Assembly: GCF_003023845.1 (NCBI RefSeq)
Contig: NZ_PYFT01000001.1
Span: 1,674,001 to 1,738,000, forward strand
Length of the DNA stretch: 64,000 nt
DNA from: Adhaeribacter arboris
GTDB lineage: Bacteria > Bacteroidota > Bacteroidia > Cytophagales > Hymenobacteraceae
Direction of reading: 5' to 3'
Shown: positions 50,562 through 61,238 of the stretch, one piece after another
Numbering within the stretch: position 1 is the first letter of the stretch
Layout: each line of letters starts with the position of its first letter
Program-made: the position numbers and the translations under genes
Notes under the pieces: generated by a model
Database searches by the model: none
The model's input: the letters and a program-made list of their open reading frames with translations, nothing else
Told to the model about the DNA's origin: nothing

Positions 50562-51228
50562 GTGTAAAGTAAGCTGGTGTAATCTAATTAGTTATAAGTA
50601 TTAAAACATACAAATCAATAGTATTTCTAAATTTACATTAGAAAGGTGGAGAAGTAGAATTGATTACCAGTCATTATTGATAAGTAAAAAACAGTGTTTC
50701 GAAAATTTTTAAGGCAGAACAGCTTTTTTGACTTAAAATTAACCGGAGAGATTAGGCGCGTTAAATAAGTTTTCGGGTTTAGTATAAATTATTCGTTATA
50801 AGAGTTTCTAATCAGTTTATATAAGTTAACAGTTTTGTGGAATATTTAGGAAGTTTACGCATACTATTAGACTTATGCAAGTATTATTGTAATTAATTAT
50901 AGTTTCTTTATAATATATTAAATAATAGAAGTAAATAAGTTGAATTTTGATGGTTGAAGCTCAGTTATTTATGACTACTTGCGGTACGGTTTTTAGAACC
51001 AAAAGGAAGCTTTGCGGAAATAAAATTTTTCAATTATCTACTTTTCTATTTATCGTATGATAGGGGGAAAACCTTCTGACTGATTATATTAATTGTATTC
51101 TATATTTATTGCAGAATTGCTATTAAGCTAAAATTTTATATTAATCCTATTTTATTTTCTTCGCTTGCCTTACTATTTACGCGTAGTTTTAGCCCAGCTT
51201 TTCCTTTTAAGCTAAGGCAAATACCAAT
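50562..51228. other. AT-rich intergenic region, 667 bases
   Basis: Both neighbouring genes are on the minus strand. I see no ORF, stable terminator or RNA-like structure. The sequence is strongly AT-rich, which may reflect a promoter of the upstream cargo gene or lost genes. Confidence 0.5.
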
Positions 51229-52344
51229 TTAATGGGCCGATTTAGTTGTAAAAGTTTTGGTGTAGTTTTTCGCCGGAATGCTTACCGTATATTTCTTTCC
51301 GTTTGGTTCTACCGTCATTTTTATAAAATTGGCCTGGCAGTTTTCTTTTAGGTTGGCAATAAAATCAGGGCTGGTATTATAGAGCGAATCGGCGCGCACA
51401 TTTTTGTGAAGCTGAAAGCTTGCTTGCAAGGAGGGAATACTTTTTAAAGTAGCCACGGTTTCGGGTCCACAACCTTTGCGCGGACCGTTGTTCATAATGG
51501 CTACTACTGGGGCTAAAGTTTTCACGAGCGCGGGGTTATTACTCTGATCCAAGCCATGGTGATTTACCTGGTAAACATCCACGGTGCCCACTAAATTTTC
51601 CGGACATACCAAAGTTTTCTCCACGTTCCAGGTTAGATCGCCCCCGTCAAAAAAGCGGAACGGACCATAATCCAGTACTAGCACGGTACTATTGGCATTG
51701 TCGGAGGTATCAGTTGGCTTATCCGTTACTTCGCAATTAACGTTTAAGGATTTAGACTTACTTATGGGAGTAAAATTTTTGTTAAAACCTAATAAACGGA
51801 GGCTCAATTTAGAAAAGCCCGCGGGCAAATTTTTCAGATTTAGGAATTGGTTTGGCTGCAATGGCGATCGTTTTTTCACTATCATGTCGCGGTACGGCTG
51901 AATGCGGCTGGCAAACTCTTTATCTTCCCGCAACCTATCCGGAATGCCTTTATCGTGCGCTTCTATAAGAGGTAGTTTTTTTGCTAATGCCGCTGCCCCA
52001 CCGTAATGATCGATGTGCCAGTGGGTAGTTATTAAATGGTCAATTTGATTTAATCCGGCTACTTCTTTTGCAACGTGGTAAATTCTATCGGCATCGCGGT
52101 TCCCGGGGTTGCCCGAATCTATCAGCACCGACTCGCCGGCGGGGGTTACAATTAAAGTAGCAGCGCCTCCTTCTACGTCTATCCAATAAAAAGTTAAATT
52201 TTGTTCTTGTTTTTTATTCTTACCAGGGTCTAAACCGCCCGCCAGATTAGTAGCCGCAAGCGCCATTGGTTTAGGCGAAGAACAAATTTGGAGCGGCAAA
52301 GCAATTAAAGCCAAGCCTAAAAATCGGGAAACAGCTTTCTTCAT
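51229..52344 (-). CDS. secreted MBL-fold metallohydrolase (ComEC/Rec2-like)
   Basis: From the ATG at 52344 the 371-residue product has an N-terminal hydrophobic signal (MKKAVSRFLGLALIALPLQI); the frame is open to 52380, but that adds a charged extension. The metallo-beta-lactamase core is clear: VLIDSGNPGNRD, then TTHWHIDHYGG (HxHxDH, first metal site), and HHGLDQSN as a later His. The pattern resembles the ComEC/Rec2-related MBL hydrolases rather than class B beta-lactamases. The substrate (perhaps a phosphodiester) is unknown. The following gene (DUF4202) starts upstream on the same strand. Confidence 0.82.
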   Translation of the reverse strand: MKKAVSRFLGLALIALPLQICSSPKPMALAATNLAGGLDPGKNKKQEQNLTFYWIDVEGGAATLIVTPAGESVLIDSGNPGNRDADRIYHVAKEVAGLNQIDHLITTHWHIDHYGGAAALAKKLPLIEAHDKGIPDRLREDKEFASRIQPYRDMIVKKRSPLQPNQFLNLKNLPAGFSKLSLRLLGFNKNFTPISKSKSLNVNCEVTDKPTDTSDNANSTVLVLDYGPFRFFDGGDLTWNVEKTLVCPENLVGTVDVYQVNHHGLDQSNNPALVKTLAPVVAIMNNGPRKGCGPETVATLKSIPSLQASFQLHKNVRADSLYNTSPDFIANLKENCQANFIKMTVEPNGKKYTVSIPAKNYTKTFTTKSAH

Positions 52345-52421
52345 AACTAAGCGGCGCACTTTATGTAACACATGTATCAAGGTATTAGATATTAGCAGAA
52401 AATCCTATATAGTTAACCCGA

Positions 52422-53018
52422 TTAAGAACCTGCTAATGCTTTTCCTACTAATCGTTGAGCTTCTCCGGACATAGGTAAAGTAAGAGCTATTTGCTGACCG
52501 CGCGGAGTCATCTTACGCCAGGTTTTTTGCACAATATCCACTACTTTTTCTTCTTCGTGCTGACGGGCAAAGTCGAGGAAATAATTTTCCAGAAATACCA
52601 AACAAACAATATCTTCCAGCAATTGAACTTCGGGGTCAATCTTTAACTGCCGCTTTAAAACCAGAAACTGAACCCTTTCGATAATTTCCGGGTCGTAACC
52701 CACTTCCTGCAATACCTGACTGGCCAAATCGGCGTGGTACTTCCGCAAGGTATTACGCCATTTATTATAACCCGCTAAATCCATAGCATAGTCGCGGCGC
52801 GGAATAGTCCAGCGGCGTAGGTGCTGGCACCGTGCGGCTAGCTGCAAGGCCTCTGAAGGATTAGGCTCTACTTGAAACAACCAGTCCGTCATGCGCTGAG
52901 CATACAATAATTCTTTGGGGTAAATTTTATCCTTGTAAACTTCCGTATTTGGATCTTCGCTGTTTAAGGCATCAAAACGGGCAATGGCCGCGTTAAACCG
53001 CTGTTGGTCCGTGCGCAT
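52422..53018 (-). CDS. DUF4202 family protein
   Basis: The 198-residue helical protein matches the DUF4202 family as I know it: YPKELLYAQRMTDWLFQVEP, LAARCQHLRRWTIPRRDYAM and a HADLASQVLQEVGYD segment, with an LEDIVCLVFLENYF helix. The conserved His in CQHLRRW and Glu/Asp in LEDIVCLVFLE hint at an HD-like metal site, but the activity is uncharacterised. It is divergent from ruvC and lies 77 bases upstream of the MBL gene. Confidence 0.85.
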   Translation of the reverse strand: MRTDQQRFNAAIARFDALNSEDPNTEVYKDKIYPKELLYAQRMTDWLFQVEPNPSEALQLAARCQHLRRWTIPRRDYAMDLAGYNKWRNTLRKYHADLASQVLQEVGYDPEIIERVQFLVLKRQLKIDPEVQLLEDIVCLVFLENYFLDFARQHEEEKVVDIVQKTWRKMTPRGQQIALTLPMSGEAQRLVGKALAGS

Positions 53019-53130
53019 AAATAATATTTAAAGTTTATTCGTTAAAGTTAATTATTTTCCGGTAATCGCTGTTAGCGTGGTAGTACAAACCTGCCTTTGG
53101 TTTAGGAATAAGTTTGTATTTTTGTGAGGC

Positions 53131-53703
53131 ATGTTACGAAATACCCCTACCCTTCTTACCAGTAAATTAATCCTCGGCGTTGACCCGGGCACCAATGTAA
53201 TGGGTTACAGCATTATTGAGGTAAATGGTTCTAAAGTGAAAGTACTGGAGTACGATGCTCTTTCGTTTAAAAATGCCCCCAATCATGCCGTTAAATTAAA
53301 GCGTATTTTTGATAACACTATCTTACTAATCCAAAAATACCTGCCCGATGAAATGGCTATTGAAGCTCAGTTTTATTCGAATAACGTGCAAAGCATGTTG
53401 AAACTGGGCCGGGCCCAGGGGGTAGCCATTGCCGCCGCTTTATCCCGCGACATTCCGTACGTGGAATATGCCCCCAAACGGATAAAACAATCTATCACCG
53501 GGAACGGGAATGCTTCAAAAGAACAAGTAGCGCTCATGTTAGGCCAAATTTTAAAATTGCCCACCGACTCTCCTAAATTGTTTGATGCTACCGATGCTTT
53601 GGCCGTAGCTATGTGCCATCATTATCAGAAAGGCATTAACACCCAGGCCGGTACCAAATCCTGGAAAAGCTTTATTACCGACAATCCCGGGCGAGTAAAG
53701 TAG
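53131..53703 (+). CDS. ruvC: Holliday junction endonuclease RuvC
   Basis: The 190-residue protein carries the four acidic residues of RuvC: Asp18 in LGVDPGTN, Glu in AIEAQFYSNN, and the paired Asp in LFDATDALAVAM. The VEYAPKRIKQSITGNGNASK segment fits the DNA-contact region. RuvC cuts Holliday junctions after RuvAB branch migration. A possible first start is at 53131; the protein then has a 13-residue lead before the core strand. It stands alone, without ruvA or ruvB beside it, as is common in Bacteroidota. Confidence 0.95.
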   Translation: MLRNTPTLLTSKLILGVDPGTNVMGYSIIEVNGSKVKVLEYDALSFKNAPNHAVKLKRIFDNTILLIQKYLPDEMAIEAQFYSNNVQSMLKLGRAQGVAIAAALSRDIPYVEYAPKRIKQSITGNGNASKEQVALMLGQILKLPTDSPKLFDATDALAVAMCHHYQKGINTQAGTKSWKSFITDNPGRVK

Positions 53704-53750
53704 ATTTAAATTTTTGTTCAAATTCCGAATTTTACTTCACGCCTGAAATG

Positions 53751-53785
53751 AAAAAGCCTGGCTGAAAATTCATTTCCAACCAGGC
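53751..53785 (-). terminator. terminator of the frameshifted repeat-protein gene
   Basis: GCCTGG (53756-53761) pairs with CCAGGC (53780-53785), and the minus-strand hairpin is followed by five T. It is 64 bases past the stop at 53849. The stem is short, so confidence is moderate. Confidence 0.55.
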
Positions 53786-53848
53786 ACTAATCTTAAAGAA
53801 ACAAATCAGCAATCCTTAGCTAATTAATTTTAGCCTTTTACATTGCTT

Positions 53849-56800
53849 TTATTTTGTAAAAATAATTTTGGTGGTTTGGGTTTTGGCAGGAGTATGTAGG
53901 CGCAGCAAGTACAAGCCAGCCGCTTGCTGGACTGAAGGCTGCCATTGGAATTGGTAGTTTTTCCCCGCTTCCGCTTGCCCCTGAAACAAAGTTGTTACTC
54001 TCTGCCCCTGGCTATTGTACACTTGCAGGCTGACTGGCCCGGATTCGGTTAGAGCCAGGCTCACCTGCAGGTGCTCCGTGAACGGATTCGGTCGTACTTG
54101 TAAGCGGGTTTCTGTGCTTTCCCTCACATTTATGCGAGCAACTGTACTCTCCCGGTTGGCCGTAACGGCAGTGGTTTCTTCGACTGCCGGAGCTTCCTGG
54201 CCAGAAAGGGCTACTTGCACCAACCAGTAATCCTGCTTTCCCTGACTCGGCTGGCTTTTATCCCCGCTGATGCCCGATTCAGTGCGTCCTCCGAGTAAAT
54301 ACCCGCCTTCCGGCGTGGCTACCAGGTTGCGCAGCTCTTCGATGCCTACTCCACCGTACCGCTGGTCCCATTGCTTATTGCCATTGCTACTGATTTTAAC
54401 AATCCAGTAATCCGTACTGCCTCTGCTGTTCTGACTTTTATGCCCGCTGCGGGGTGAATCAGATTTACCGCCCAGCAAATACCCTCCATCCCTGGTCCGG
54501 ATCACCGAACGCAACTCATCGTCGAGGCTGCCACCAAAGCGCCGGTCCCAGAGTTTTTCTCCCTCACCGTTGATGACGACTAGCCAGTAATCTTTTCCGC
54601 CCTGGCTCGCTTGGCTCTTATCGCCGCTTAGGCCCGAATGACTATACCCGCCTAAATAAAAGGAGCCGTTCGACAATCGTCCCATCGAAAACAGATGGTC
54701 TTTATCGCTACCGCCAAAACGGCGGTCCCAGATTTTGTTTCCCGCTTCGTCCAGGCGCACCACCCAGTAGTCTTCTCCGCCCCGGCTTAACTGACTGCGA
54801 TCGCCGCTTAAACCCGATGCCGAAGCTCCTCCCAAGAGGTAGCCTCCGTCGGGGGTCAGGGTAAAGTTTTCCAGGTTGTCGTTGAGATTGCCGCCAAAGC
54901 GCCGGTCCCAGAGCTTAGTACCGGCCGCATTAATTTTGATTACCCAGTAGTCCCGCCCACCTTGGGAGCCTTGCGTTTTATCGCCGCTGGCCGGGGAAGA
55001 GCTGTAGCCCGCTACGAAGTACTCGCCCGTGGGTAGTTGACTGATTTTACTTAGCTCATCGTAGCTGCTGCCCCCATAGCGTTTGTCCCATTGCTTGGTT
55101 CCGGTGCTGTTGATTTTCACCAACCAGTAATCCCGATCGCCCCGGCTGTTTTGGGTTTTATCCCCGCCGCTGGGCGAATCGGAACTTCCCCCTAAAAGAT
55201 AGCCGCCGTCGAGAGTGGGAATTAAGCGATTGAGGTAGTCGTTACCGGTTCCGCCATAGCGTTTGTCCCATTGTTTGTTGCCTTGCGCATCGATTTTGAC
55301 GATCCAATAATCAATGCTGCCGCGGCTGGGCTGGCTCTTGTCGCCGGTATCTTCGGAATCGGTGTACCCCCAATGAGGTACCCGCCATCGGTGGTTCGGA
55401 TAAGGTCGGTATAACTATCCCGACCCGAACCTCCATAGCGCTTGTCCCAGGCGGCATAGATGGAGGGATTCGTAATGGTAATGATATAATCTTCCGTTTC
55501 CCCGTAGTCAAATTCAGTACAGGATTGATCGCTGGTAACTTCGGTAGCAAAATGCGAGCGAACCCGCAACCGGTGCTGGCCAGCCGTAGCGCTGGCCGGA
55601 ATAACAACTCTACCGGTATAATCATCGGAGACAATCGGCGAACTAAACACAAATTCTCCGGGATCATCAAAATCATTATCGCTATTATAATCAATCCACG
55701 CCCCAAAGCCTTGCTCAAAATCACCGGTGAGGGAAGCCTGTACGGTAATAGGATAGGCCTGGTCGCGGGTTACAGTAGTCGTATATTTTCCGGTGGGAGC
55801 ATAACTACTATAGCCATTGCCTTGGGCATCGCACCCCGAAGCATTATTAGATAAAGTATTAAAATTAAAACTCTGAATAATATTTAAATCATCGCAGCCA
55901 TACGTAATTACCGGAATGCAATTTACTTCTTGGAGTTTTACCAGCCAATAATCAACCAGGCCTTTTTTCGCCCCACTTTTATCATTCCCCATTCCGGAAT
56001 CAGACCACCCGCCCAATAAAACTTCGCCGGATTTAGTAGCCAGAATACTAGTTAAATAATCTCTACCCGCACCCGAAATATACTTTTCCCAAATGGTATT
56101 ACCAGAACTGTTTACTTTTGCTACCCAATAATCATCTACGTCATTGGTTTCATCGGTAGGATTACCGCCGCCCGCTAAAAATCCACCATCGGAAGTAGGA
56201 ATTAAAGAAGTAACGACGTGACTGGTACCGTTCAGAACTTTATCTAAAATTTTATTACCATTACTATCTATTTTAACTAACCAATATTCGCCAATACCCA
56301 CTTCAAACCAACCTTGGGTATCGGTTTTATCGCCTTCCGGAAAAGAATAAGAGAGGCCGCCTAATAAATAACTGCCATCAGCGGTAGCGACTAAAGCTTC
56401 GAGGTCGTCCGAAGATTTACCCCCAAACCGTTTATCCCAGATTTTATTTCCGGTACTGTTAATTTTTACGACCCAATAATCTGCCTGAGCCCCTCCCCAA
56501 ACTGGTTCACTTTTATCACCTCCTACGCCGGAGCTCGATGATCCGGCTAATAAATAATGGCCATCCGGAGTAATTACCAAGGATTTAAATACATCGTTCC
56601 CCGAGCCGCCAAAGCGTTTATCCCAGATTTTATTGCCATCTTCATCAATTTTTAAAATCCAATAATCATTACCTCCCCGGCTCGCCTGAGTTTTATCGCC
56701 GTTTAATCCCGAATTAGAATAGCCGCCCAGAATAAATCCACCTCCGGGAGTTGCCACCAGCGCTTTCAGCACATCGTTGCCGCTACCGCCATACCGTTGA

Positions 56801-57324
56801 TCCCACAATTTGGTGCCGTCGGCATTAATTTTTATTATCCAGAAATCCTGGCCTCCTCGGCCCGCCTGCGTTACATCACCACTAAAACCCGAGGATGATG
56901 TACCACCTAGTACATAACCGCCGTCGGAGGTATTAACTACTACCTGCAAGTTTTCTTCACCGGAACCACCGTAGCGTTTATCCCAAAGTTTATTACCTCT
57001 GGTATTCGTACTTACTAGCCAAAAATCATAACTTCCCCGGCGTCCCTGGGTTTTATCATTCCCCATGCTAGAGTTTGATCGTCCACCCAGTAAATAGCCA
57101 TTATTGGTAGTAATCACGCTTTGCAGGTAAGAGGAGCCGTACGTTTGCGTACTGGTGTTTGTAATTACTCCTCCATACGTCTGGTCCCATTCTTTACTTT
57201 GCGCGTATGCTCCCCTCGCTAAATAAATGGTAAGCAGAAGCGTAATAGCGAGCCCGCGACGCCAGTAACTTAAAGTAGCTAAAAAAGAGAAAAGCATTTG
57301 GATACGGTGAAAAGTTACTTTCAT
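53849..57324 (-). pseudogene. T9SS repeat protein (FG/WD-like delta repeats with GEVED domain), broken by a one-base frameshift
   Basis: The two frames 55222-57324 (700 residues) and 53849-55123 (424 residues) are one gene of about 1158 codons. The first ends in a non-homologous tail (TPIPKIPATRASPAAAAL). The homologous repeat continues one base out of frame as YTDSEDTGDKSQPSRGS and joins the second at INSTGTKQWDKRYGG. The break lies at five C on the plus strand (55367-55371); six would restore frame. The protein has a signal peptide (ends AYAQ) and about 14 repeats of ~53 residues (DGGYLLGGSSSSG ... GDKSQSRGGDYWVVKIN ... WDKRFGG) with a GEVED domain inserted at about 455-620. It ends with a T9SS sorting domain (VRPNPFTEHLQVSLALT). 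The function is unknown. The lesion may be a sequencing error, true decay, or slippage-type phase variation. Confidence 0.8.
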
Positions 57325-57813
57325 ACAGTTTGAGTTAAAAGTTAAGTTTACTAACAGATAAACATCAAAAAGAAAACCGCTCCGGTTAAAGCTTTATTTA
57401 ACTTGTTAACAACTAGTAACCGCGGGTAAGTAGCCAGTTAAATACTTGGTGTAAAATAACTTAGTAAAAATTTTTAATCTATTGGCCTTTTAGCAAACGT
57501 AACCGGCAGTATAATTAACTGTTACTAAAAACTAAAACAAGATAAACGTTACCGGGCAGCCGGAAGAAGAGAACGACACTACTATTCTCTTAGCGAAGAT
57601 TCTGAAAATGTTGTAGCCGGATTACTTAAAGTGATAAAGTAATTTAGTTTCAATAGCAACTTTAACTTATCGGGCAGTTAATTTTGGTAATATAAAGCTA
57701 AGCAAGCAATAATACAATACGGAAAATCAATTTTGTATTATCAATTTAAGAATAAATTGGGAATTTTATAGTAAATAGAGATAGATTGCAGAATAAGCCA
57801 CCAAGTTTTTCCT
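57325..57813. other. intergenic region, 489 bases
   Basis: AT-rich DNA between two minus-strand genes. No ORF with family resemblance, no terminator and no RNA-like structure was found. Confidence 0.5.
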
Positions 57814-58632
57814 TTATCCCTGGGCATACCTTTTCTGCAGCAAATCTTTCATGTACAAGTTAATTTCCCACAAATTAGCTAATGGCTGGCGGCTATAAGG
57901 TTCTTCAGGCATGTACGGGTAGGGGCCAAATTCCGGGCAAATAGTAAAAACTTCGGTACCTTTTTGACGATGGGTGTTGACAATGGCATCCCACCAATTT
58001 AAGTGATGCTGCAATGCTTCCTGCCATTCCGGCGCCCGCGGATCGCTTACCTGGGCCGATTGAGTATGTCCCACTCGGGCGTGCAGGTGATCTACCCGCG
58101 AAATCGCCAAAGCCATAATTTCCGGCTGATCTTCCAGGTAAGATTCGCATACGTTGCACCAGTGCGAAAAATCAGCGGCTAATCTTAAATCCGGAAATTT
58201 TTGTAAAAAATATTCCGTGTTGCGGGTATGAAAAGTAAATTTACCGCGATGTGTTTCGTGCAAGACGGGCACCCCGGTTTCCTGCGCGATCTCGGCGGCT
58301 CGTTGAATCAGTTGGGTGGTTTGATCAAGGGTATAATAATCTTTGCCCGTTTGCGAGTTACTGAAAAGAGGTTTTAATAAGGCATTGGTGTACAAATGTT
58401 CTTCGAACGAACGCAGGTAGTCTGAAAAAGTACTACCGCTAGCGGCCCATTGCGAGGCGATTAAGTCTAAATTGAATTCCTCTAACAAATCTCGTAGTTC
58501 TTCCCGGGCAGTCTGTTCTAAAGGCACCATCATCTCCACGCCTTCGTAACCGGCTTGCTTTATTTTAAGTAAATTGGCGCTCAAGGTTGGTTCTTCCATT
58601 CCCCAAATAGCCCGGAAAAATTTAATCTGCAT
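57814..58632 (-). CDS. sugar phosphate isomerase/epimerase-like TIM-barrel protein (cytosolic)
   Basis: The 272-residue protein lacks a signal peptide. It has the AP-endonuclease-2/xylose isomerase-like barrel: IKQAGYEGVEMMVPL, VPVLHETHRGKFTFH, LRLAADFSHWCNVCE, ISRVDHLHARVGH, and VFTICPEFGPYPYM. The Glu and His at strand ends (HETHRG, DFSHW, HARVGH, PEFG) are expected divalent-metal ligands. It is of the same superfamily as the Tat-exported protein at 6873 but has a different subfamily sequence. Substrate unknown. Confidence 0.83.
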   Translation of the reverse strand: MQIKFFRAIWGMEEPTLSANLLKIKQAGYEGVEMMVPLEQTAREELRDLLEEFNLDLIASQWAASGSTFSDYLRSFEEHLYTNALLKPLFSNSQTGKDYYTLDQTTQLIQRAAEIAQETGVPVLHETHRGKFTFHTRNTEYFLQKFPDLRLAADFSHWCNVCESYLEDQPEIMALAISRVDHLHARVGHTQSAQVSDPRAPEWQEALQHHLNWWDAIVNTHRQKGTEVFTICPEFGPYPYMPEEPYSRQPLANLWEINLYMKDLLQKRYAQG

Positions 58633-58929
58633 ATATTAAAACAGTTTTACTACTTGATAACTTAGGACAAATTAATAAACCTTACAGTAAACATTATTTG
58701 AGAAAGCTTTTTATAAAATTTTAATTCATAGACCAGAATCAGTACTTAATAAATTAATTTTCATTCTAAATTTAGCTTTTTACATAAAGTAAAATCCTTG
58801 TTGACATTAAGGAGCTTTTTGAATCGTTTTAGCCAATTGGCCCTTCTTCTAATTTACTCCCCAATTTTCATTCATAGTAAATCTTACACTCGCCTAGCGG
58901 CAAAGCAACAATTAGGTTTATCAAATTAT

Positions 58930-60444
58930 TCAGCGGCTGTTCGCTAATTCTAGTAGCACCTCGTAATAATCCCGGTTTACCATTTTAGATTTAAGCCAGG
59001 CGTAATAACTCATGGCGTGTAAGTCTTCTTGTTCGGCCGGTAAAAAATCTAAATTTTCTTCTACTTGTTTATTAAAATTTTTGCCGATAACCGTATGGGG
59101 CTGCACAATTATTTGCTCTACTAACCAAAGAAAATTTGCTACATTTTTGTAAACGGGCATACTAAGTAAAGAGCTAAAGTTTCGGGTAATGGCTTTTCTT
59201 ATATCTAAAGCTATATCCAAATTCCCGAGTTCGTACTGAATAATCAATTCGCCCAGGTTCTTTTTTAACACCCATTCTTTGCCCATTACTTTCTCGCACC
59301 ATTTATCCGAGTGGTTTTGACGCAGTAAAATGCGATTCGCTTTGGAATAAGCTTTTTGCGCGAAATACAAAAAACTCAACCCTAATTGAGCCGTTAAGGT
59401 ATCGCGTTGGTTTAGTAAATGGGCTTTATGCTCTATTAAATCCTCCATTAAAACTATCGACTCTGGTAAATTTTGCAGAAAAATAGCATTGGCGGTTTTC
59501 AGGAAAATATACTTCGGATAGAAAGTCGAATAATAACTCTTCCCTTCATTTTGCAGAGCTTCGTACAGTTCGTGCAGGTATTGGTTAGAAGTCTTAAATT
59601 TACGATTACGGTACAGCACGTGGGCAATCATGTACAATAGATTAATCCGGTAAATTTGTTGCGCCGCTGAAAACCCAGGTTCGGCCGTAATTTTTTGATA
59701 TTCGGAAATGATGAACGGCTCGAAGGTAAAAAAATCTTTCCGGGCCAGCACCGCACTGCGGGCAATAGACATTAACTTGTAAAACAAGGCCGGCCGTTGA
59801 CTTACGGCCTCGGTTAATCCGTAGGTTTGCAACACGTTTTGGATTATTTCATCAAATTTTAAGTTGCGACCCTGGGTGCGGGCTACGTTTAACTGTTGCG
59901 CAATCAGGCTATTGGCAATATTAGCTCTTTCGTCTTGGTCGGCGTTTACTTTATTGGCGTTGCGCTTTGCAATGATGCTATCCAGGTTATCGGCGAATTC
60001 ATTATCCGCTTTTTCAATTTGCAGATTGTATATTGCATTCAGCAAATCAAATTGCTCGTTATCGCGGCCTAGTTTTTCTGCTTTGCGCAACGTATTCCAA
60101 GCCACCCGGTCGGCCCGTACTTCAAATAAATACCGCGCCAGCGAAAGTAATCCCATAATAGAAGAACTGGCCGTGGGGTCCTCGGTCATGCGTTTTAGTA
60201 CCACATAATCCGTGAGGTGCTGCATCAAGCGCTTCCGGAGGGCATAATAAGCTACTGCATTAGGCTCTTCCGGATATAAGCGGGCAATCAGTTCCTGGGG
60301 TTTGTATTTTTTCTTTTGCTGCAAAAGCAGAAATAATTCGTAATCCTTCCGGTTAGTTTTCTTTTTCTGCCGCTGAATAAAACTACTAAATTCCTTTTTG
60401 TCTTCGGCCGATAAAGAGTCAATCGTAATTTTTAAATCATCCAT
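58930..60444 (-). CDS. conserved helical protein of unknown function (Cytophagales-type)
   Basis: The 504-residue protein is almost entirely alpha-helical. It opens with MDDLKITIDSLSAEDKKEFS and a Lys-rich region (RQKKKTNRKDYELF). Later parts show TPR-like helical hairpins (YIFLKTANAIFLQNLPESIV and LGELIIQYELGNLDIALDI). No catalytic motif, signal or transmembrane segment is visible, so a cytoplasmic scaffold or RNA-binding role is possible but unproven. It stands alone with long non-coding DNA on both sides. I do not recognise the family by name. Confidence 0.8.
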   Translation of the reverse strand: MDDLKITIDSLSAEDKKEFSSFIQRQKKKTNRKDYELFLLLQQKKKYKPQELIARLYPEEPNAVAYYALRKRLMQHLTDYVVLKRMTEDPTASSSIMGLLSLARYLFEVRADRVAWNTLRKAEKLGRDNEQFDLLNAIYNLQIEKADNEFADNLDSIIAKRNANKVNADQDERANIANSLIAQQLNVARTQGRNLKFDEIIQNVLQTYGLTEAVSQRPALFYKLMSIARSAVLARKDFFTFEPFIISEYQKITAEPGFSAAQQIYRINLLYMIAHVLYRNRKFKTSNQYLHELYEALQNEGKSYYSTFYPKYIFLKTANAIFLQNLPESIVLMEDLIEHKAHLLNQRDTLTAQLGLSFLYFAQKAYSKANRILLRQNHSDKWCEKVMGKEWVLKKNLGELIIQYELGNLDIALDIRKAITRNFSSLLSMPVYKNVANFLWLVEQIIVQPHTVIGKNFNKQVEENLDFLPAEQEDLHAMSYYAWLKSKMVNRDYYEVLLELANSR

Positions 60445-61238
60445 GCTTTTTCATTTAACCCGAACTTCAACGAAACAAGAGTAAATACCAATTACTTTTC
60501 AGGTATAATTACTTAAACTTTACTGCTATTCGATTTCCTCACTTTAAAAATTCCTGCAAACGGATATCAATTCTGATTGCCAGAACTATCTCCGGAAACT
60601 TACTAAATAATCAGCCACAATTTTAGCGCTTCGTTAGATTATGAATTAGAAATTTAGGCTAAAAAGTGGTTCAAGCTAGAATAGATGCTAATCTCATATC
60701 AACCAATTAGTTTGGAGAAGCACTAATGGCAGCCATATTTTTAACTTTTATTAGAATGGAAGCAACCAATAAATGCAAAAAATTCAGCTGCGTTGCGTGT
60801 TAAGTCCAGCATTACAGTATTTTCGAAGTATTCGATTTAAAATTCTACAAAAATTTTCGTTGGTTACTTATGCAAAAAGCACCAGTCGTGCATCTTGGTA
60901 ATAGTACCAAGTCTTCACTATTTTTAGGTACAGCTTGTGGCTAGTTTAATCTGGTAAGACTTTCTCTTGTAATTTCAAATTTTTGTTATGGCAGATACAA
61001 TTCGCAGTGCCTAGAAATAGTTATTACTTTACAGACCCTGTATACCACTCAAAAACAAGCCATTAAGCATGCTTTTCACCTTTACTATCCGGGAAAAGCA
61101 ATCTTATCTGTATTAAAATTTATTATTTCTTGTTGCATTACCTATTTGTAATAACCAAAGAGTATACCTGCGTCCTGGTGAGTTGGTGGAGTAGATTGGA
61201 TTTAAACGCAAGGCTTAACCCCTTAACTGTTTTAATTT
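60445..61238. other. intergenic region, 794 bases
   Basis: The longest gene-free stretch in the window. I looked for tRNA, tmRNA, 6S-like and riboswitch-like layouts and found none. It separates divergent genes and must contain the promoter of the beta-barrel receptor gene. Confidence 0.5.

Noticed and set aside
60445-61238. A possible small RNA or 68-codon gene upstream of the receptor gene
   Set aside because: No stable structure or conserved motif was found, and the ORF overlaps the receptor start in another frame without signal or family.
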